Origin: Symploca sp. SIO1C2
Lineage (GTDB): Bacteria; Cyanobacteriota; Cyanobacteriia; Cyanobacteriales; Coleofasciculaceae
DNA length: 64,000 nt
Reading direction: 5' to 3'
Assembly (NCBI GenBank): GCA_010672925.1
Contig: JAAHFP010000015.1
Span: 1 to 64,000, forward strand
Of this stretch, positions 8,248 to 16,546 are shown piece by piece. Within the stretch, counting starts at the first letter, position 1; each line of letters starts with the position of its first letter. Below the pieces are notes generated by a model that saw only the letters and a list, made by a program, of their open reading frames with translations, had not been told where the DNA came from and did no database searches. Made by a program: the position numbers and the translations under genes.

Positions 8248-8445
8248 GCATACGCCCAATGTGATATCGACAATAGTAAGGCTTGCTGACTATTGTGGCG
8301 GGCAAAGTGACTATGCAGTAAAAGGATGAAAGGAGCGATCGCTTGATGGACAGGTAGAATGTAAGTTGGGTGGAACGGCAGTGAAACCCAACTCTTCTCA
8401 AGTAATACGAGGTAGAGATTTTGTTGGGTAAGGAAATCCCTCATT
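8248..8445. other. Spacer between hlyD and the twintron; 5' exon of the outer intron
   Basis: A 198-bp spacer. Its left end (8248-8254) is the IBS1 exon sequence recognised by the outer intron. A 7-bp inverted repeat, CAATAGT (8271-8277) and ACTATTG (8289-8295), forms a small hairpin. One HIP1 site lies near 8335. The divergent promoters for hlyD and for the intron/glycosyltransferase transcript must lie here, but no convincing -35/-10 pair was identified. Confidence 0.5.
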
Positions 8446-9786
8446 ATGCCAGATGCTAAGCTCGAATCGCCCAACCCGCAATTTATCCGAGCAGCTCACC
8501 CAGATGAGTTTTTGCCTCCCCTGGGCAAGTGGACAATAATTGGGGGACTGGTAATGCTGGCAGGCTTAGTGGGAGCCATTGCCCTGTCAGCAGTGCTCAA
8601 ATATAAGGTAGTAGTCAAAGCTCCCGTCACGGTTCGCCCTGCTGGGGAATTACGACTCGTGGAGGCTCAAGCTGAGGGGAGTATTAAGCAGATTGAGGTT
8701 AAAGTTAACCAATCTGTGCAGGCAGGAGATGTTATTGCCTTTATTGACGATACTAATCTGCAAAGCCAAAAACGCCAGCTCCTCAACAAAATTGACAGTG
8801 CACAACAGCAGCTTCGTCAACTCCAAGCTCAACAACAGTGGATTGACAGGCAACTTGCTGCTGAAACTGAGCAACTGCAAAGGATTATATCCTCTGCTGA
8901 GGCAGATTTGAGGTTAAATCAAAGAGCCTATCAAGACTCCCTCACCGTGAGTAAAGCAGATATCCAAGAAGCAGAAGCAGCTTTGGCTCTGGCGGAAGAT
9001 GAACTCACTCGATATCAAAAACTCGCTGATACAGGTGCTGTCTCTGAGCTACAAGTTCAGGAAAAAGTGGCAGCTGTCGTTGTTTCTAAAGCTCGCCTCA
9101 CTAAGGTTAAGGCTGCTCTCAATCCTAGTGATGCCCAAGTAGTTATGGCAAAGGAGCGCATTGCTCAAGAACAAGCTCGAGGAGAGGCAACTATTGCTCG
9201 TTTAACTCAAGAGCGGGAAGAACAGTTACGGCAATACCAGGAATTTAACAGTCAACTCGTCAGTGACCGTCAAGATCTAGAATCTGTTGAGCATGAGTTG
9301 AAGTATACCAAAATCCGCGCACCGATTTCGGGGATTATCCTGGAGCTAAAGCTACGAAATTTTGCTCAAGTAGTGCAGCGGGGAGATGAGATTGCCCAAA
9401 TTGCACCGGCGACGGAAGATATTACCCTTAAAGCGATGGTAGCTTCCCAAGATATTAATCAAGTGGAGATTGGTCAGTCAGTAGATGTTCGCATCTCGGC
9501 TTGTCCCTATCCTGATTTTGGTATCTTACCAGGGGTTGTTAAAGCTGCTTCACCGGATGCTGTAAACTCAGAAACTATAACTAGACCTAGCTTCCCAAAT
9601 GCTTCATCCTCCCCTAGCCGAAGAAGCTATGAAGTTATCATCCAACCCACCCAATTAATGCTAGCCACCAATCAGCGCCAGTGCCTGATTCAACCTGGTA
9701 TGGAAGGACAAGCGGAGATCATTTCCCGACAGGAAACAGTCTTACAATTTTTCTTAAGAAAAGCCCGACTCCAGGCTAATTTATAG
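8446..9786 (+). CDS. HlyD-family membrane fusion protein (export adaptor)
   Basis: A 446-residue protein with a short cytoplasmic head, one membrane segment at about residues 30-52, and a lipoyl/barrel-sandwich half near 60-100 (APVTVRPAGELR, IKQIEVKVNQSVQAGD). A long coiled coil follows (about 105-280, rich in Gln, Glu and Ala). The returning half-motif IRAPISGIILEL sits near 295 and a beta-barrel comes after it. Such adaptors link an inner-membrane ABC or MFS exporter to an outer-membrane channel in type I secretion. No ABC exporter or TolC-like gene lies in the window, so the partner is elsewhere or the gene is an orphan. Its neighbour set could supply a secreted small molecule, but that link is only positional. 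Confidence 0.88.
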   Translation: MPDAKLESPNPQFIRAAHPDEFLPPLGKWTIIGGLVMLAGLVGAIALSAVLKYKVVVKAPVTVRPAGELRLVEAQAEGSIKQIEVKVNQSVQAGDVIAFIDDTNLQSQKRQLLNKIDSAQQQLRQLQAQQQWIDRQLAAETEQLQRIISSAEADLRLNQRAYQDSLTVSKADIQEAEAALALAEDELTRYQKLADTGAVSELQVQEKVAAVVVSKARLTKVKAALNPSDAQVVMAKERIAQEQARGEATIARLTQEREEQLRQYQEFNSQLVSDRQDLESVEHELKYTKIRAPISGIILELKLRNFAQVVQRGDEIAQIAPATEDITLKAMVASQDINQVEIGQSVDVRISACPYPDFGILPGVVKAASPDAVNSETITRPSFPNASSSPSRRSYEVIIQPTQLMLATNQRQCLIQPGMEGQAEIISRQETVLQFFLRKARLQANL

Positions 9787-9871
9787 CAGTCGCCAGGGCG
9801 GTTAAGACATTCTTCTTGGTCCAAAGTCCAAGTTATACTTAAATCAAATTTTTCAGGCACGAAAAAATTGG

Positions 9872-10852
9872 CTAGTCCATGGTTAGTGCCATCACAGCTT
9901 TTTGGACATGTAAACGATTTTCTGCTTCCTCAAAGACAACACTCTGGGGACCATCAATGATCGCATCTGTCACTTCAATATTTCGATCAGCAGGTAATGG
10001 ATGCAGATAAATTGCATCTTCTTTAGCTGTAGCCATTTTTTCTTCATTCATAATCCAGGTTTGATATTGATCCTGGATTTGCCTACCTTCTTGTACTTCT
10101 GTTGTTGTCAACATAGGACTCCAAGACTTAGCATAAACAATATCTGCATCGTGTATGGCCTCCTGCATATTATTGAAAATTTCAAGCTTAGTCGAGTATT
10201 TACGAGACTGTTCATAGGCTGTAGCCAGAATAGCAGGCATCAAAGAGAATTCAGGTGGATGCGCTAGGGCAATATCAATCCCAAAGCGAGGCATTTGTAA
10301 GATTAGTGATTGGGGAACTGATAAGGGTTTAAGGTATGAAGAAGCATAAGCCCAAGAAATTACCATCTTCTTCTTTGACAAATTACGTCCTTTACTCTCC
10401 ATAATGGTCATCAGATCGGCTAGAGCTTGAAATGGATGATAGACGTCACACTGCATATTTAGGACAGGCACACGAGCCGCTGCTGCCGTGTGGTTAAGAT
10501 ATTGATTACCAATTCCCCACCCAATGTGTCTGATGGCAATACCATCAAAGTATCGACCATAGATTTCACCGATTTCTTTCTCTCTATCCCCATGTGAGAT
10601 TTGAGTGGTTCCTGGCTCAATAAAGGCAGCATGCCCTCCCAGTTGAGTCATGCCAGCTTCAAAAGAACCTCTGGTACGGGTGCTTGAGGAAAAAAAGAGC
10701 ATTGCCAGGGTTTTATCCCGTAAGTAAGGATGTGGCTCTTTTAATGTCCGCTTTCGCTTCAAATCAAAAGCAACTTCGAGAACTGCTTCAACTTCCTTAC
10801 GAGAAAAATCTAAGTCACTGATGAAATCTCGCCCGCGTAAATTCATTTCCAT
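9872..10852 (-). CDS. Ornithine/knotted carbamoyltransferase-like enzyme
   Basis: A 326-residue member of the aspartate/ornithine carbamoyltransferase family. The carbamoyl-phosphate loop SSSTRTR is near residue 56, HPFQALADL near 140, and LHPLPADR near 288. The C-terminal FEEAENRLHVQKAVMAL helix is typical of the ornithine-type branch. The HPLP motif resembles aspartate transcarbamoylases, whereas ornithine enzymes have HCLP, so the amino acid acceptor is probably unusual. It lies 46 bp downstream of a second carbamoyltransferase on the same strand and divergent from diaminopropionate-type genes. The context suggests carbamoylation of a non-protein amino acid. A housekeeping argF role is less likely but cannot be excluded. 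Confidence 0.82.
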   Translation of the reverse strand: MEMNLRGRDFISDLDFSRKEVEAVLEVAFDLKRKRTLKEPHPYLRDKTLAMLFFSSSTRTRGSFEAGMTQLGGHAAFIEPGTTQISHGDREKEIGEIYGRYFDGIAIRHIGWGIGNQYLNHTAAAARVPVLNMQCDVYHPFQALADLMTIMESKGRNLSKKKMVISWAYASSYLKPLSVPQSLILQMPRFGIDIALAHPPEFSLMPAILATAYEQSRKYSTKLEIFNNMQEAIHDADIVYAKSWSPMLTTTEVQEGRQIQDQYQTWIMNEEKMATAKEDAIYLHPLPADRNIEVTDAIIDGPQSVVFEEAENRLHVQKAVMALTMD

Positions 10853-10898
10853 CTCAATTTTTCCTTTTTATGCTTATCAGTAACCATACTCACGGGAA

Positions 10899-11861
10899 CT
10901 ACTCCATTGCTCCGAGTACCAGGGCTAATAACCCCATCCGAACAACAACCCCATTAAAACTTTGTTGCCAGTAACGAGACCAACGGGTATTATCCACATC
11001 AGAGGGAATTTCGTCCATGCGAGGGAAGGAGTGCAGTAAGATGGCATCTGATTTGGCTTTTGTCATGAGTAATTCATGGCTAATCTTATAGTTTGTGGGT
11101 GTTAGTTCAGGTGTATCACTGGTACTACTTCGATCATCGTAGGATTTGGTATAGTCTGGTTGGATAACAGGCTCGACTAAGATAACATCCGCATTAGTGA
11201 TCGCTTGCTCCACATGTTCAGCTTCATCAAAGGCCAAACTAAGCTGTGATAATTCCGTCTTAAATTCTGTCGTGAGAGACTGATGAGGAGGGGCAACGAA
11301 GGTGGTTGGACAATCAAACTGGGTTAAAGCGTAGGCTAAAGAATGCATCGATCGCATTCGCATATCCCCAACTAGCAACCATCGCAACCCATCAATTCTA
11401 CCCTTTTCTTTAAGCACTGTATAAAGGTCAGTGAGTGCTTGGGTTGGATGTTCTCCCCAACCATCGCCACCATTAATGACTGGAACTGAGGCCCATTTCG
11501 CAGCTTCATGGGGTGCTCCTTGTTGAAAGTGACGCATGACAATTATATCACCGTAGCACTCCAGCATCTTCACTGTGTCTTTAATCGACTCTCTGTAAAA
11601 ATCGCCTGCCCGTGTCATTGTAACATCAGAGAACCCTGTGACTTGGCCACCTAAACGAATCATTGCTGCTTCATGGGCTAAACGAGTTCGAGTACTGGGT
11701 TGATAGAACGCAGTGACTAATGTTTTTTCTTTTAGTAAATCTGTATTTCGACGATTATATGCAATAGGTGCAAGTTGAGCACACACTTCAAACAAACGGA
11801 AATAATCTCCACGATTGAATCCTTTGAGTGAAAGAATATCTCGTCCTAGAAAACTATACAT
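10899..11861 (-). CDS. Aspartate carbamoyltransferase-like protein with altered 80s loop
   Basis: A 320-residue PyrB-type fold: QPSTRTRLAHEAAM near residue 55, GDGWGEHPTQALTDL near 131, LHSFPRMDEI near 276 and a NGVVVRMGLLAL C-terminal helix. In E. coli PyrB the 80s loop contains KKGETLADT, with catalytic Lys84. The aligned stretch here is FYRESIKDT, so both lysines are lost, and HPLPR has become HSFPR. It is therefore probably not the housekeeping pyrimidine enzyme. It may carbamoylate another amine or have lost that activity. It is co-directional with the next carbamoyltransferase (46-bp gap) and divergent, across 84 bp, from the sbnA-like operon. Confidence 0.8.
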   Translation of the reverse strand: MYSFLGRDILSLKGFNRGDYFRLFEVCAQLAPIAYNRRNTDLLKEKTLVTAFYQPSTRTRLAHEAAMIRLGGQVTGFSDVTMTRAGDFYRESIKDTVKMLECYGDIIVMRHFQQGAPHEAAKWASVPVINGGDGWGEHPTQALTDLYTVLKEKGRIDGLRWLLVGDMRMRSMHSLAYALTQFDCPTTFVAPPHQSLTTEFKTELSQLSLAFDEAEHVEQAITNADVILVEPVIQPDYTKSYDDRSSTSDTPELTPTNYKISHELLMTKAKSDAILLHSFPRMDEIPSDVDNTRWSRYWQQSFNGVVVRMGLLALVLGAME

Positions 11862-11931
11862 AACTTAAAATCCTCAATTCAACAAGATGATATTATATTT
11901 TATGACTTATCAGCTAAGCTCAACTGAATCT

Positions 11932-11938
11932 AGGAGGT
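11932..11938 (+). promoter_or_regulatory. Strong ribosome binding site of the sbnA-like operon
   Basis: AGGAGGT lies 7 nt before the ATG at 11946, a full-strength Shine-Dalgarno that is rare among genes in this window. It fixes the start and suggests high translation of the operon's first gene. The 84-bp divergent spacer must also hold promoters for both directions. AT-rich GATATTATATTTTATGAC at about 11888-11905 is a plausible -10 region. Confidence 0.75.
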
Positions 11939-11945
11939 ACATTTA

Positions 11946-12959
11946 ATGGGGTTGGGTATCATATCTGCTATCGGAAAAACACCCCTGATTCAACTATCAA
12001 AGTTTTTGGAAGATAGCAAATTTAACATCTTTGCTAAGTTAGAGTTCCTCAATCCAGGTGGTAGTATCAAAGATAGACCAGCTCTTAACATTATCCACTG
12101 TGGATTGGAAACAGGTCAGATTGATTCAAATACAGTTGTAATCGAATCTAGCTCTGGCAATATGGCCATTGGTCTGGCTCAAGCTTGCTCTTATTTTAAC
12201 CTTAGCTTTATCTGTGTTGTTGATTCTAAAACCACCACACAAAATCTTCAATTACTCAAGCTATACGGAGCAAAAATTGACATAATTGAACAGCCTGACC
12301 CCGTTACAGGTGAATTTTTACAGGCAAGGTTGAACCGCGTTAAGACCCTATGCAATTTGATTCCGAATAGCTTTTGGCCAAACCAATATGGCAACTATCT
12401 TAACCCTGAGGTACACCACCAGACTATGGATGAAATTGTGAGAGATTTGGGTGAACAGGTCGATTATTTATTCGCAGCGACAAGTACCTGTGGGACAATT
12501 CGAGGCTGTGGGGAATATTGTCGCACTCATAACCTCAAAACGAAGGTTATTGCTGTGGATGCATTGGGTAGCAAAATCTCTGGTAATGAGCAGGCAGAAA
12601 GGCTGATTCCAGGATTAGGGGCTGGGATTAAACCAGAGCATTGCAAAGCAGAGTTGATTGATAAATTTGTGCAGGTTTCTAGTTTAGACTGTGTTGTAGG
12701 TTGTCGCCACTTGGCCAGGACAGAAACAATTTTGGCAGGCGGTTCTGCGGGAGGGATTGCAATGGCGATCTCTAAAATGTACTCAGAAATTCCAGCAGGC
12801 TCAAATTGCGTTGCTATTTTGCCTGATCGAGGGGAACGTTACCTGGATACGGTTTATTCGGATACATGGGTTCGAGACAAATTCGGTGAGGTTGATAATT
12901 TATGGAAACAGCCTATCAAGGTTTTGCACAGCAACAGCCTGGTGATGTCATCGTCTTAA
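11946..12959 (+). CDS. sbnA: SbnA-like PLP-dependent synthase (cysteine synthase family)
   Basis: A 337-residue type II PLP enzyme. The Schiff-base lysine is in NPGGSIKDRPA near residue 42, the substrate loop is ESSSGNMAIGLA near 70, and the cofactor-phosphate loop is TSTCGTIRG near 179. SbnA of staphyloferrin B synthesis condenses O-phosphoserine with glutamate to N-(1-amino-1-carboxy-2-ethyl)-glutamate. The protein is immediately followed, overlapping by 58 bp, by an SbnB-like dehydrogenase, as in known 2,3-diaminopropionate (DAP) modules. A plain O-acetylserine sulfhydrylase is the alternative, but the SbnB partner argues against it. Confidence 0.85.
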   Translation: MGLGIISAIGKTPLIQLSKFLEDSKFNIFAKLEFLNPGGSIKDRPALNIIHCGLETGQIDSNTVVIESSSGNMAIGLAQACSYFNLSFICVVDSKTTTQNLQLLKLYGAKIDIIEQPDPVTGEFLQARLNRVKTLCNLIPNSFWPNQYGNYLNPEVHHQTMDEIVRDLGEQVDYLFAATSTCGTIRGCGEYCRTHNLKTKVIAVDALGSKISGNEQAERLIPGLGAGIKPEHCKAELIDKFVQVSSLDCVVGCRHLARTETILAGGSAGGIAMAISKMYSEIPAGSNCVAILPDRGERYLDTVYSDTWVRDKFGEVDNLWKQPIKVLHSNSLVMSSS

Positions 12960-13951
12960 GTGCGTCAGACATTTTGTCACTTTTAGCTGGACGGGAAAAA
13001 GAATTAATTGAAGTTGTCCGGCAAGCTTATATCGCCCATGCACGGGGCGAAAGTGCTTTGCCCCCCTCACCCTTTTTACGCTTTGCAAATCATCCTAAGA
13101 ACCGGATTATTGCCAAGCCAGCTTATTTGGGTGAAAGTTTTGAAACAGCAGGCATTAAATGGATTTCATCTTTCCCTGATAATTATCAATTTGGTCTGTT
13201 GAGAGCTTCTGCCGTCATTATTCTCAACTCTGTAAAAACGGGATTTGCTGAAGCGATTTTGGAAGGTTCAGTGATTAGTGCCAAACGAACTGCTGCGAGT
13301 GCAGCGCTGGCTGCGAGGCTTTTGCAAAGTGAAACCCAGCCTGAATCAATCGGCATTATTGCCTGTGGCGTGATTAACTTTGAGATTACCCGATTTCTCT
13401 TAGCTGAGTTTCCAACTGTTAAGAATTTGGTCATTTTTGATATCGATCACGAGCGAGCAGTGCAATATAAAAGTCGGTGTGAGACAAATTTTGAGACTCC
13501 TAATATAACAATCGCCAATGATATTAATACGGTCTTAAGCAGTACGTCTATAATATCCATTGCTACAACAGAAACAACCCCTCATATTTTTGAAATTTCT
13601 GCTTGTCAGCCAGGGAGTAATATCTTGCACATATCCCTCAGAGATTTTTCACCTGAAGTTATTCTGAGTTGCGATAATATTGTAGATGATGTTGAACATA
13701 TTTGTAGTGCTCAAACCTCCGTTCACCTTGCTGAACAAAAAATAAACCATCGACACTTTATTCGTGGTTCAATCGGAGATATTTTATGTGGTAAGATACT
13801 GGCTAAACCAACACCCAGTGCGATTACAATATTCAGTCCCTTTGGTCTGGGAATTCTTGATCTAGCAGTAGCTAAACTGGTACACGAATCGGGTATAGTC
13901 AGAAATCTTGGTACAGTGATTCCATCCTTCGGCTGTCTTCCCCATGAGTAA
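12902..13951 (+). CDS. sbnB: SbnB-like ornithine-cyclodeaminase-family dehydrogenase
   Basis: A 349-residue protein of the ornithine cyclodeaminase/mu-crystallin family, close in size to SbnB. Visible parts are the substrate-site stretch SAKRTAASAALAARLL near residue 127, the nucleotide-binding turn IGIIACGVINFEITRFL near 149, and SLRDFSPE near 250. SbnB oxidatively hydrolyses the SbnA product to DAP plus 2-oxoglutarate using NAD. The ATG at 12902 overlaps the sbnA-like gene by 58 bp, so the two are translationally coupled. The stop overlaps the next gene by 8 bp. Nothing is truncated. Confidence 0.85.
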   Translation: METAYQGFAQQQPGDVIVLSASDILSLLAGREKELIEVVRQAYIAHARGESALPPSPFLRFANHPKNRIIAKPAYLGESFETAGIKWISSFPDNYQFGLLRASAVIILNSVKTGFAEAILEGSVISAKRTAASAALAARLLQSETQPESIGIIACGVINFEITRFLLAEFPTVKNLVIFDIDHERAVQYKSRCETNFETPNITIANDINTVLSSTSIISIATTETTPHIFEISACQPGSNILHISLRDFSPEVILSCDNIVDDVEHICSAQTSVHLAEQKINHRHFIRGSIGDILCGKILAKPTPSAITIFSPFGLGILDLAVAKLVHESGIVRNLGTVIPSFGCLPHE

Positions 13952-15233
13952 CTTCAATCACACTAATTATGCTCAAAATCTCAAGCAGGTTCTAGGCTAT
14001 AAATGTCTGATTTGTGGTCAAGAATATCAGCTGAATGAGATTGAATATATTTGTCCTAAACACGGGAATGAAGGAATTGTTGATGTTATTTACGATTATG
14101 ATTTTCTAAGAAATAAGCTTACCAAACATCAGTTAGCCAATTGTCAGGAACACAATATATGGCGATACAAACCATTTCTACCAATACAGCCTGATGCGCC
14201 AACTCCACCTCTGCTAATTGGCTGGACACCAATATACCATGCTCAGATCTTAGGGCAAAAACTAAGTCTTCCCAACCTATGGATCAAGGATGATGGACGT
14301 AACCCAACAGCGTCTTTTAAGGATCGAGCTAGTGCTATAGCCATCGTTAAAGGGCAAGCCTGTCATGCAGAGATCATCACCACTGCTAGCACAGGCAACG
14401 CAGCCACATCACTAGCAGGTTTATGTGCCAGTGTAGGTCAGCGGAATGTCATTTTTGTACCTCGGACTGCACCGGAGGCCAAAATAGCTCAACTTTTGGC
14501 TTATGGGAGCACAGTTTTGCTAGTGGATGGAACTTATGATCAAGCCTTTGAACTCTGCTTGGAGGCAGCATCGGAATTTGGTTGGTATAATCGTAATACA
14601 GCTTACAATCCCTTTATGAGTGAAGGAAAAAAAACCGCTGCATTGGAAATATGTGAGCAATTCAACTACAACCCTCCTGATAAAATCTTTGTTAGTGTTG
14701 GTGATGGCTGTATCATTGGTGGCTTATACAAAGGATTTAAAGATCTCCAGGCATTGGGATGGATCGAGAAAATACCTCAACTTATCGGAGTTCAATCCAA
14801 GGAAAGTGCTTATCTCTACGAAGCATGGAAAAATAATGAGTCCGTTTTGGATAAACCTCCGATCAAAGCCAATACTCAAGCAGATAGCATCGGTGTTAAC
14901 TTACCGAGAGATCGATTGAAGGCAATAAGAGCTGTTACAGAAACGAAAGGAAAATTTCTGGCAGTTAGTGATGAGTCACTACTTGCTGCCATCCCTGCTT
15001 TGGGATCAGCAACAGGTATTTTTGCTGAACCTGCTGCGGCGGCTGTTTATGCTGGCTTATTAGAAGCAGTTGCTCAGGGATTAGTTAGTGCTAGCCAGAC
15101 AATTCTTCTTATAATTACTGGTCATGGTCTCAAAGATATCTCTGGCGCGATGAAAGGTATCAAAAAAGCTGGACTTAATTCCAAGGTAATTGAACCAACC
15201 TTATGTGCAGTTAAGAATCACCTCAATCTTTAA
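13944..15233 (+). CDS. Threonine-synthase-like PLP enzyme
   Basis: A 429-residue PLP protein with an N-terminal zinc-ribbon-like start (CLICGQ near residue 19 and CPKHG near 36) as in cyanobacterial threonine synthases. The PLP lysine is in NPTASFKDRAS near 127, and the loop TTASTGNAATSLAG lies near 150. Threonine synthase converts O-phosphohomoserine to threonine. Here the gene is the third in an overlapping DAP-type operon, so it may instead be a dedicated beta- or gamma-replacement enzyme for the pathway product or precursor. Whether the genome has another thrC would decide. A hairpin follows the stop. Confidence 0.82.
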   Translation: MSNFNHTNYAQNLKQVLGYKCLICGQEYQLNEIEYICPKHGNEGIVDVIYDYDFLRNKLTKHQLANCQEHNIWRYKPFLPIQPDAPTPPLLIGWTPIYHAQILGQKLSLPNLWIKDDGRNPTASFKDRASAIAIVKGQACHAEIITTASTGNAATSLAGLCASVGQRNVIFVPRTAPEAKIAQLLAYGSTVLLVDGTYDQAFELCLEAASEFGWYNRNTAYNPFMSEGKKTAALEICEQFNYNPPDKIFVSVGDGCIIGGLYKGFKDLQALGWIEKIPQLIGVQSKESAYLYEAWKNNESVLDKPPIKANTQADSIGVNLPRDRLKAIRAVTETKGKFLAVSDESLLAAIPALGSATGIFAEPAAAAVYAGLLEAVAQGLVSASQTILLIITGHGLKDISGAMKGIKKAGLNSKVIEPTLCAVKNHLNL

Positions 15234-15249
15234 GAGGCTGCCTCTAAAG
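15228..15249 (+). terminator. Hairpin at the end of the sbnA-like operon
   Basis: CTTTAAGAGG and CCTCTAAAG are imperfect arms (one bulged base) around a short loop, overlapping the stop codon of the threonine-synthase-like gene. No long U-run follows, so it is at best a weak or factor-dependent terminator. Confidence 0.4.
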
Positions 15250-15529
15250 AAAAGTAAAGTTGACTCAACTAGGCGCTCGCTGGAGACTGTGCTAGCCTGC
15301 ATTATTCATAAAGGGTATTGCCAAAAAACAAGCATTGTTTTTTTTCTATGGTAGAAATTATTTTGAGGGTGATACTTCTATGCTGATTGTTCATGGGGTC
15401 ACCAATTGTAACGGAAATGTAACAATTTCCCTGGCAATAACCATTGTTTTTTTCCTTGCAACCGGGTGAACGAAATTTTGGGTGGGATTTCTTGAGCTTT
15501 GTATCCAATAGCTATAAGTTCTCTCTTGT

Positions 15530-15604
15530 CCCCCAGCTTCCTCAGCTCCCCCAGCTTCCTCAGCTCCCTCAGCTTCCTCAGCTTCCTCAGCTCCCTCAGC
15601 TCCT
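15530..15604. repeat. 9-bp minisatellite (CTCAGCTTC/CTCAGCTCC)
   Basis: About eight tandem copies of a 9-bp unit, CCCCAGCTT / CTCAGCTCC / CTCAGCTTC, which would read PQLPQLPQL in one frame. It is the same CAGCTTCCC-type repeat seen on the other strand near 63385-63417 and is not likely to be coding. Confidence 0.85.
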
Positions 15605-15658
15605 CACACCCCCACACCTTTTTTCGCTCACCCCTTGCAACCCTAGAATTGGCTTTTG

Positions 15659-15680
15659 GAGACGCGCCATGGCGCGTCTC
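15659..15680. repeat. 22-bp perfect palindrome (REP-like)
   Basis: GAGACGCGCC-ATGGCGCGTCTC reads the same on both strands and is extended by near-matching flanks (GGA/TAC). Palindromes of the form GTAGAGACG-N-CGTCTCTAC are widespread interspersed repeats in filamentous cyanobacteria (from memory). Confidence 0.85.
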
Positions 15681-15719
15681 TACATCTAGCGGAATATAAA
15701 AACCTCTTGCCTTCTTGCA

Positions 15720-16298
15720 CTAGGATAATTTAGTTGTGACATCAACTAGTTTGGTAGCGATCGTTTGTACTGCCTTCAACTGCTTCTCATCCTTGAGGTT
15801 GCCCTGCTCATCAAAAGCTTGATAAGCACCTGGAATTGCTTTTTGCTCAGTAATTACTAAAACTCCAATTCCTTCTAAAATTGCGCGAACATGGACTAGT
15901 CCTCGCATTCCCCCTAAAGCACCTGGAGAGGTTGCTAATAAAGCTGCAACTTTTCCTTTAAAACAATCCAGTGCCGGTGCATCTCCTGGTCCTGGACGGG
16001 AAGCCCAGTCTATAGCATTTTTAAGTAATGGTGTAATTGAACCGTTATACTCTGGACAGGAAATTATAAATCCTTGATGACTTTTCAATAAAGCCTTGAA
16101 CTGAACAACCGGCTCCGGCAGTTCTAGAGCCTCCAAATCTTGGTTGAATAAGGGCATGGGGTAATCCAGGAAGTCTAGGTAGGTAACTTCGGCTCCAGCA
16201 ACTTTGGCTCCCTCGGCAGCAATTTTGACCAGCTTTTTATTGAAGGATTCGATGCGAGCGCTACCAGCAAAAGCGAGAATTTTTATTGGTTGAGACAT
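15720..16298 (-). CDS. NADPH-dependent FMN reductase
   Basis: A 192-residue flavodoxin-like reductase. The N-terminal FMN-phosphate loop FAGSARIESFN lies at residues 10-20, SCPEYNGSITPLLKNAIDW (isoalloxazine and dimer face) near 80, and an alanine/glycine loop ATSPGALGGMRG near 120. Members reduce FMN or quinones and azo compounds with NAD(P)H in the cytoplasm. The length is normal. No partner monooxygenase is adjacent, and its closest neighbour is the large SLOG fusion on the same strand, about 250 bp away across repeats. Confidence 0.9.
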   Translation of the reverse strand: MSQPIKILAFAGSARIESFNKKLVKIAAEGAKVAGAEVTYLDFLDYPMPLFNQDLEALELPEPVVQFKALLKSHQGFIISCPEYNGSITPLLKNAIDWASRPGPGDAPALDCFKGKVAALLATSPGALGGMRGLVHVRAILEGIGVLVITEQKAIPGAYQAFDEQGNLKDEKQLKAVQTIATKLVDVTTKLS

Positions 16299-16345
16299 GT
16301 TAGGTTTTAGGTTTTAGGTTTTAGGTGGTAAGTGGTAGATGTTAG
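16299..16345. repeat. TTTTAGG/GGTAAGT heptamer repeats
   Basis: Tandem TTAGGTT/TTTAGGT units directly upstream of the FMN reductase start, changing into GGTAAGTGGTAGATG. The family is the same as at 1384 and 56080. They lie where the promoter of the reductase would be expected. Confidence 0.8.
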
Positions 16346-16515
16346 CCCATGCCTTCTAAAGATGGGAGAGATCGCCGCCTGCCACTATACAGGACCGCTA
16401 TCACGAAGTTTAGCGCTAGCGTCTACGCTTTGCTCACTATGCTCCGCAAAGGTTGTTTGTTATTTGTTCTTGGTCTTTCTTGACAAATAACTAATAACCA
16501 ACAACAAATAACGCG

Positions 16516-16541
16516 AAATCCCACGTACTTTAGTCGTGGGA
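16516..16541. repeat. Hairpin resembling an IS200/IS605-type end
   Basis: TCCCACG-TACTTTAGT-CGTGGGA, a 7-bp stem just downstream of the 1073-residue gene's stop. Stem-loops of the CCCACG...CGTGGG kind are typical of right ends of IS200/IS605-type elements, where TnpB guide RNAs end. No tnpA or tnpB frame lies next to it, so it may be a remnant, a REP element or simply the gene's terminator. Confidence 0.4.
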
Positions 16542-16546
16542 TGAGC

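Larger units (their letters stand above)
15250..15719. other. 470-bp spacer with minisatellite and palindrome
   Basis: No convincing gene. It holds the CCTCAGCTC minisatellite (15530-15604) and a 22-bp palindrome (15659-15680). It also has poly-pyrimidine tracts. A 68-codon minus-strand frame at 15302-15508 has no recognisable features. Confidence 0.6.

Noticed and set aside
8171-8401. 76-codon minus-strand frame beside hlyD
   Set aside because: It crosses the outer intron's 5' splice site and has no protein-like composition.
15302-15508. 68-codon minus-strand frame with several Cys
   Set aside because: No ribosome binding site, no recognisable motif, and it lies in a repeat-rich spacer.
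15444-15699. Proline/leucine-repeat reading frames (PQLPQLPQL)
   Set aside because: They are translations of the 9-bp minisatellite with no start signals and no conserved flanks.
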